DNA of 64,000 nt. Origin: an uncultured Lachnospiraceae bacterium. GTDB taxonomy: Bacteria > Bacillota > Clostridia > Lachnospirales > Lachnospiraceae. The notes under the pieces are model-generated. The model did no database searches and was not told where the DNA came from. It worked only from the letters and a program-made list of their open reading frames with translations. Below, in pieces: positions 59,353-64,000 of this stretch. Within the stretch, counting starts at the first letter, position 1; every line of letters begins with the position of its first letter. The stretch lies in contig CAKRVA010000003.1 of NCBI GenBank assembly GCA_934408585.1, positions 305,109 to 369,108 of the forward strand, read 5' to 3'. Both the position numbers and the translations under genes were made by a program.

Positions 59353-61416
59353 CTATTCTACTACCAGGTCTCCCTCTTCAATCATCTTATCCAATGTTCC
59401 CTTTAAAATACCGATTGCTTCCGGTACGGAAACACCCTCGAGCTGACAGCCTGCTACATTCAAATGTCCGCCGCCACCCATTCGTTCCATAATCACCTGA
59501 ACATTCACTTCATCAATGGAACGGGCACTGATAAATACCTGATTCTGGAACTCTGTGAGAATAAAGCTTGCTTTTACACCCTTGATATTCAGCAGTTCAT
59601 TAGCTGCCTGTGCACCCACGATGGTCGGACTTTCAATGCCTTCACTGGTACACGTGGAAACTGCAAACGAATTCCGGTAAATTTCTGCCTGACTGACTGC
59701 ATCTGCTTTTGCTTTATATTCATTCACGTCTTCCCGGAAAAGCTTACGTACTCTCGTAACATCTGCACCATTTCTTCTTAAAAATGCAGCAGCCTCAAAG
59801 GTACGCACGCCTGTTTTTGTCATAAAATTATTGGTATCAATCATAATACCCGAATACAGACAATCTGCTTCTTCTGCTGTAATACGGATACTCTCACCAA
59901 TATACTGCAAAATTTCAGAAACCATCTCACATGCTGAGGAGGCATATGCTTCCACGTAAGATAGTGTAGCGTTCTCAATGCTTTCGGTTCCCTGTCGGTG
60001 ATGGTCTAACACAACAATGGATTTACACATGCGAAGCAAATCCGGACATTCCGTAATGCTTGGACGATTTACATCTACAATTACCAGCACGGTATTACTG
60101 CCTGCAAGCTCCATTGCCTGCTGGTGGTTCACAATCATATTATCCTCGTAGTCTTCATGACTCTTGAATAAATCAATCATCGGTTTCATTGATGGACTGA
60201 CATCACTCAGAACAATATGTGCACGCCGGTCAAGTGTTGTCGCAATACGGTAAATTCCAACTGCTGCACCGAAGCTGTCCACGTCCGGAATTCGATGTCC
60301 CATAATAAGCACATTCTCCTTACCGGAAATAATTTCACGCAGTGCCTGTGCTTTTACACGCGCCTTTACACGTGTATTTTTCTCTACCTGCTGACTCTTT
60401 CCACCATAATAAACAATATTTTCCGGTGTTTTTACAACTGCCTGGTCGCCACCGCGGCCAAGAGCCAGATCAATTGCATTTCTTGCAAATTCATAATTCT
60501 GTGCATAAGTAAGTCCATCCAGGCCAATACCAATACTGATGGTTACTGCCATTTCATTTCCGATATTTACCGTCTTTACTTCGTCCAGGATATCAAATTT
60601 ACTCTCTCGAAGCATCTCCATGGACTTTTTACGCAGAACAATCATATATTTATCTTTTTCGAGCTTCTTACAAATTCCATCCAGTGCGGAAATATACTTG
60701 TTTACTTTTCGGTCAATTAATGCAATCAAAAGGGAACGGCGTACCTCTTCGACACTTGCCAGGGCTTCTTCGTAATTATCAAGGTAAATCATACCTACTG
60801 CAAGACTCTGGTCATCTACTTCCTTTAACGCTAGTCTTAATGCCGTTTCATCAAACAGATAAAATGCAATCAGCATTCCATCGTAGTCCTCTCCCTGAAT
60901 CAGAGAACTGCTGCGCACCATTTCCCTTGTAGAAATCTTTTTCATTTTTGCAAGGTAATTACTGTCTTCGTATTCCAGGTCAACTTCAACAAGTTCCTCC
61001 GGAGAAGATAATTTTTCTTTTGTTATTGCCGGAAACAATGATGTTATCGACTTGCGATATCCTTTTTCCTTATGAACCACTTCCTGAAATGAAGTATTCA
61101 TCCAGATAATTCTGCCTTCCTCATCCAAAATTGCATAAGGGATTTCCAGCTCACGCAATAATACCTTCTGAATCTGGCCATATTGCGTGGCAAAACTCAC
61201 AAGCTCATTCAAAATAACCGGTTTATTGTAAAATTGTAATGACAGAATAATAGCAAAATAAAGAAGGGCAAAACAAGTAACCAGCAATCCTGATGAGACA
61301 TCCAGCAAGTAAATCACACAATTCACAATCACCAGCAGAATTCCCAAATACACTGATGTCTGAAAATATCTCTTCAATCTTCCCTTCAACCTTATCCGAT
61401 TCTTCTTAGGCGCCAT
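59353..61416 (-). CDS. gdpP: Cyclic-di-AMP phosphodiesterase GdpP
   Basis: 687 residues. Two N-terminal membrane helices are followed by a PAS-like domain, a degenerate GGDEF domain, then DHH (IPDVDSFGAAVGI, VDVNRPS, VLDHHRQG) and DHHA1 (GGGGHLNVAGCQ) domains with intact metal-binding motifs. It hydrolyses c-di-AMP and so affects potassium and cell wall homeostasis. The order gdpP-rplI-dnaB is conserved in Firmicutes. Confidence 0.96.
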   Translation of the reverse strand: MAPKKNRIRLKGRLKRYFQTSVYLGILLVIVNCVIYLLDVSSGLLVTCFALLYFAIILSLQFYNKPVILNELVSFATQYGQIQKVLLRELEIPYAILDEEGRIIWMNTSFQEVVHKEKGYRKSITSLFPAITKEKLSSPEELVEVDLEYEDSNYLAKMKKISTREMVRSSSLIQGEDYDGMLIAFYLFDETALRLALKEVDDQSLAVGMIYLDNYEEALASVEEVRRSLLIALIDRKVNKYISALDGICKKLEKDKYMIVLRKKSMEMLRESKFDILDEVKTVNIGNEMAVTISIGIGLDGLTYAQNYEFARNAIDLALGRGGDQAVVKTPENIVYYGGKSQQVEKNTRVKARVKAQALREIISGKENVLIMGHRIPDVDSFGAAVGIYRIATTLDRRAHIVLSDVSPSMKPMIDLFKSHEDYEDNMIVNHQQAMELAGSNTVLVIVDVNRPSITECPDLLRMCKSIVVLDHHRQGTESIENATLSYVEAYASSACEMVSEILQYIGESIRITAEEADCLYSGIMIDTNNFMTKTGVRTFEAAAFLRRNGADVTRVRKLFREDVNEYKAKADAVSQAEIYRNSFAVSTCTSEGIESPTIVGAQAANELLNIKGVKASFILTEFQNQVFISARSIDEVNVQVIMERMGGGGHLNVAGCQLEGVSVPEAIGILKGTLDKMIEEGDLVVE

Positions 61417-61514
61417 TTCTTATCCCTCTGTTTCATCCTTGGTAACCTTATGAAATACTTTATTAGTATAACATTATTTATCCAAAAACTCCATATCAAT
61501 ATTGCGACTTAATC

Positions 61515-61549
61515 CATCAAAAAACGACTGTCGAAATGACAGTCGTTTC
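61515..61549 (-). terminator. Terminator after the lipoprotein gene
   Basis: Perfect 11-base arms AAACGACTGTC and GACAGTCGTTT with a 5-base loop, followed by six T on the minus strand. Confidence 0.9.
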
Positions 61550-61553
61550 TGTT

Positions 61554-62216
61554 TTATTCTGTAGCTATAAATTGAATTGTTTCACCGCATTTTTCAAACT
61601 CTTCCATCCAGCCGTTTCCAACCTCCTGGGTAAAAGATAAAATGTGTGTTTCATCGCCATTAAAGAAGGTATAAATCAGTTGTTCATAATCTGTACCTTT
61701 CAATGGGTAATGAAGCCGTATTTTAAGTCCGGGTCTTCCGTCCACCTTTATCTTATCATACTGTTCGATAGTAACCGGAACATCATCCCCATATGTGGTA
61801 TAAAAGTCCGCCTCTAAAGCTTCTGCATATTCTTCCTGCGTTTTTTGTGTCACATCTTCACTACCCTCGGAAATCACATAGCTTATTGTCGATAAATCCT
61901 TCGGATAGCTCTTATACACATAAATTCCTTCATCACCTGCATATGGTTTAAATCCTTTCGGAAGATCACAGGAAATTTCGGCTTTTTCATATACAAACGC
62001 TTCACCATCATCATACTGTTGGGATGGACTTACCGGAACAAGTGCAGTTAATCCGGAATCTGAGCTATTATCTTCAGAATCAGCAGCGGATTTCTCCACT
62101 GCTGATTCCTGCTTTACAGATTCCTGTTCAACTGATTCCTGTTTATTGCTTCCACATCCGCATAACTGAATTGCAATCACTCCTGTCGCAAGTAACAGTA
62201 TCAATTTTTTGTACAT
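61554..62216 (-). CDS. Lipoprotein of unknown function
   Basis: 220 residues. The signal peptide LILLLATGVIAIQLCGC ends in a lipobox with Cys21 (Cys19 is also present). A low-complexity stretch with repeated QESVEQ/KQES units and acidic serines follows. The folded part (CDLPKGFKPYAGDEGIYVYKSYPKDL) resembles lipoproteins that occur with surface proteins in gut Clostridia. It lies 11 bases after the Cna-B surface protein gene, so it may be co-transcribed. No catalytic motif. Confidence 0.8.
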   Translation of the reverse strand: MYKKLILLLATGVIAIQLCGCGSNKQESVEQESVKQESAVEKSAADSEDNSSDSGLTALVPVSPSQQYDDGEAFVYEKAEISCDLPKGFKPYAGDEGIYVYKSYPKDLSTISYVISEGSEDVTQKTQEEYAEALEADFYTTYGDDVPVTIEQYDKIKVDGRPGLKIRLHYPLKGTDYEQLIYTFFNGDETHILSFTQEVGNGWMEEFEKCGETIQFIATE

Positions 62217-62227
62217 TTATCTGCTCC

Positions 62228-64000
62228 TTATTTGTTACGTTTTCTAGTCTGATTTACTTTTACTGCAGATACTGCTGTACCACCTGCTGCGGCAGCCAAT
62301 GCAAGAATCCAAAGGATAAGTGCCATGCTGTCACCTGTCTGAGGTCTTCTTCTCTTACCAAGTACAGCGAAGTCAGAACCTCTTCTTGCTCCAAGTACGG
62401 CATTTCCACTGACTCTTCTTGCTCCAAGTACCTGCTGACTAGGAGGTGTCGGTACTGGTGTACCAGGCGTTGTTCCCGGTGTAATTTCCGGCGTCGGATC
62501 TGGTGTAGGATTATTTCCAGGAGTAGGTGTCGGTGCCGGGGTAGGTGTAGATTCTACTCTTCTGGTATTTGTGATTACAAAGGTATCATCACTGTAGCTT
62601 GTTGTATATCCATCTACTACAGAAATTTCAGAAACTTTGTACTCAATGTCCTTACCAGCCTTCTTGACATCCAAATCTTCCCAGGTGTATCTCCAGCCTG
62701 TTAATTCGCTCAGGATTACCGGACTTCCGTATGGTTCTCCATCCGCATATAACTGAACGGAAATGGAAGTAGGTCTACGACCGTCACTGTTTCCTAAATC
62801 ATCCCAAACCTTAACTACTGTCCTACTGGTCTTCTGAGGTGTATAGCTATTGATAACACTAAATCCATCATAACTTGTTGAATAATTTTCAACCGCATCT
62901 TCTATTACGGTATAAGTAATTTCAACACCATTAGCAAACTTCGGCAAATCAGTAAACTTGTAGCTCCAGTTATCTGCTTCAGATACTACCTTGGAATCTA
63001 CCTTTTCTCCATTTGCAAACAGATTTACGGTAATGCTGTCAGGTCTTACTCCATCCTGATTCTCGTTATCCTCCCAAATCTTTTCTCCTTCAATGTCAAT
63101 TGTTTCCGGAGTATGGAAGTTCGTAATATCATAACCTTCATCTTTCTGAATGGTCTCATAGCCTTCTACTGCAACTTCCTGAACCGTATAAACGATTTCG
63201 CTTGTCACTCCATCGACACGCTTATTCTTAGGAAGATCGGTAAAGCTATATTTCCAATCATCTGCTGCAGTTACGGTCTTGGTATCAACAATTTCTCCAT
63301 CTGCCAACAGATTTACGGTAATTTCAGTCGGTCTGATTCCATCCTGGTTGTCATTATCATCCCAATACTTCTCACCTTCTATCTTTACAGTTTCCGGTGT
63401 ATGGGTATTCTTAATAATAATGCTTGTTGTTCCATCCTGAGTAGATACATATGCATCTCCAAGATCAGTTACTTCCTTTACGGTATAGGTTACATCCAGA
63501 CCAAACTTCTTCGCTGGCAGATTATCCCAGGTATATGTCCAGTTGTTATCCTCACTTAAGACAACTACGTCACCACGCTTAAAGAGTCCTGCATAAAGCT
63601 GTACTTCAATGCTATCCGGTCTTACTCCATCCTGGTTGTCTGCATCATCCCATACCTTCGTTACCGTAATGCCGGTATAACCAGGTGTGTAATCATTGAT
63701 GATATCATATCCTTCTACCGTTGAGGTATAATCGCGAACTGCTTCTTCCTCTACCCTATAAGTGATTTCCTTACCATCTTTATACTTAGGAAGATTTGTA
63801 AAGCTGTACTTCCATCCGTCTGCTGCAGTTACTTCAATCTTTCCGCCATCTGCTTCTGGTACCTTAACACCATCTGCATATAACTGAACGGTAATGCTGT
63901 CCGGACGATCCTCTTCTGCATCGTTGTTATCGTTCCACGTCTTTGTTCCTTCAATTGTTACTACTTCCGGTTCATGCGTGTTCGTGAAGTTATATCCGTC
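62228..64000 (-). CDS. Cna-B repeat surface protein, C-terminal 590 residues (gene continues beyond the window)
   Basis: The frame is open from the window edge to 62228. It contains five consecutive Cna-B repeats, each with a V-x-K-x-W-x-D start, D-S-I-x-V-x-L-x-A-x-G and W-x-Y-x-F/W-x-x-L, ending near Y-T-V-x-E. Such domains form Lys-Asn isopeptide bonds in stalks of adhesins and pili. A Pro/Thr linker with PTPAPTPTPGNNPTPDPTP follows, then three VLGARR-type units and a sortase-like end RRPQTGDS. A membrane helix (LILWILALAAAAGGTAV) and a basic tail come last. The motif lacks the Leu of LPXTG. The N terminus and ligand-binding part are outside the window. Confidence 0.9.
   Translation of the reverse strand, partial: DGYNFTNTHEPEVVTIEGTKTWNDNNDAEEDRPDSITVQLYADGVKVPEADGGKIEVTAADGWKYSFTNLPKYKDGKEITYRVEEEAVRDYTSTVEGYDIINDYTPGYTGITVTKVWDDADNQDGVRPDSIEVQLYAGLFKRGDVVVLSEDNNWTYTWDNLPAKKFGLDVTYTVKEVTDLGDAYVSTQDGTTSIIIKNTHTPETVKIEGEKYWDDNDNQDGIRPTEITVNLLADGEIVDTKTVTAADDWKYSFTDLPKNKRVDGVTSEIVYTVQEVAVEGYETIQKDEGYDITNFHTPETIDIEGEKIWEDNENQDGVRPDSITVNLFANGEKVDSKVVSEADNWSYKFTDLPKFANGVEITYTVIEDAVENYSTSYDGFSVINSYTPQKTSRTVVKVWDDLGNSDGRRPTSISVQLYADGEPYGSPVILSELTGWRYTWEDLDVKKAGKDIEYKVSEISVVDGYTTSYSDDTFVITNTRRVESTPTPAPTPTPGNNPTPDPTPEITPGTTPGTPVPTPPSQQVLGARRVSGNAVLGARRGSDFAVLGKRRRPQTGDSMALILWILALAAAAGGTAVSAVKVNQTRKRNK

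Overview
The window is about 64 kb of a low-to-medium GC, spore-forming Firmicute, most likely a member of the Lachnospiraceae (Clostridia). The grounds are a SpoIIID regulator, SleB- and CwlD-type cell wall hydrolases, IorAB ferredoxin chemistry, a MecA adaptor, a GdpP-rplI-dnaB cluster, and a Cna-B surface protein with the VLGARR repeats I associate with gut Lachnospiraceae. No species is claimed. No rRNA, tRNA or CRISPR array was seen.

Layout. 1-5.3 kb: the tail of an amino-acid:cation symporter, then an arylpyruvate oxidation operon (iorA-iorB-phenylacetate-CoA ligase) and a MATE exporter. 5.4-12.9 kb: two coupled flavodoxin-like genes, a DUF1848 protein, a TetR-controlled heterodimeric ABC exporter with a clear operator, and a HAD hydrolase. 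13.2-21.8 kb: a genomic island at the 3' end of guaA. It is bounded by copies of the guaA 3' end and by paired AGTACCA boxes, and contains no recombinase. 21.8-28 kb: guaA, spoIIID with a start-masking hairpin, an unexplained three-gene module with a divergent XRE regulator, an HD-GYP phosphodiesterase and a large inverted-repeat element. 28-41.1 kb: a HerA/DUF853-like ATPase, a large anchored extracytoplasmic protein, a methyltransferase, and the complete ATP synthase operon (atpZ-I-B-E-F-H-A-G-D-C) with a sodium-type c subunit. 41.2-50.3 kb: cell wall and housekeeping genes (DUF402, sleB-like, rpiB, tsaC/sua5, cwlD-like, GH18), mecA and an NhaC antiporter. 50.4-64 kb: a GLUG-repeat surface protein coupled to an RND/MMPL transporter, a DUF1858 protein and ferredoxin, a MerR regulator, dnaB, rplI, gdpP, a lipoprotein and the C-terminal part of a Cna-B repeat surface protein.

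The most interesting content is in the island. Four tightly packed genes encode a DNA adenine methyltransferase, a 752-residue protein with two GHKL ATPase folds (MORC/Hsp90-like at the N terminus, histidine-kinase-like at the C terminus with a candidate phospho-His), a stand-alone receiver-domain protein, and an HNH nuclease. This reads as a restriction/defence unit in which a phosphorelay may gate a nuclease. It is flanked by wreckage of other conflict genes: a frameshifted Mrr-type restriction enzyme and two broken AlbA_2/HATPase_c_4 genes. It also carries an intergenic cluster of eight TGAGACT boxes, several spaced one helical turn apart.

Functions are assigned from recognised motifs and family knowledge. 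No database search was possible, and residue positions are hand counts.
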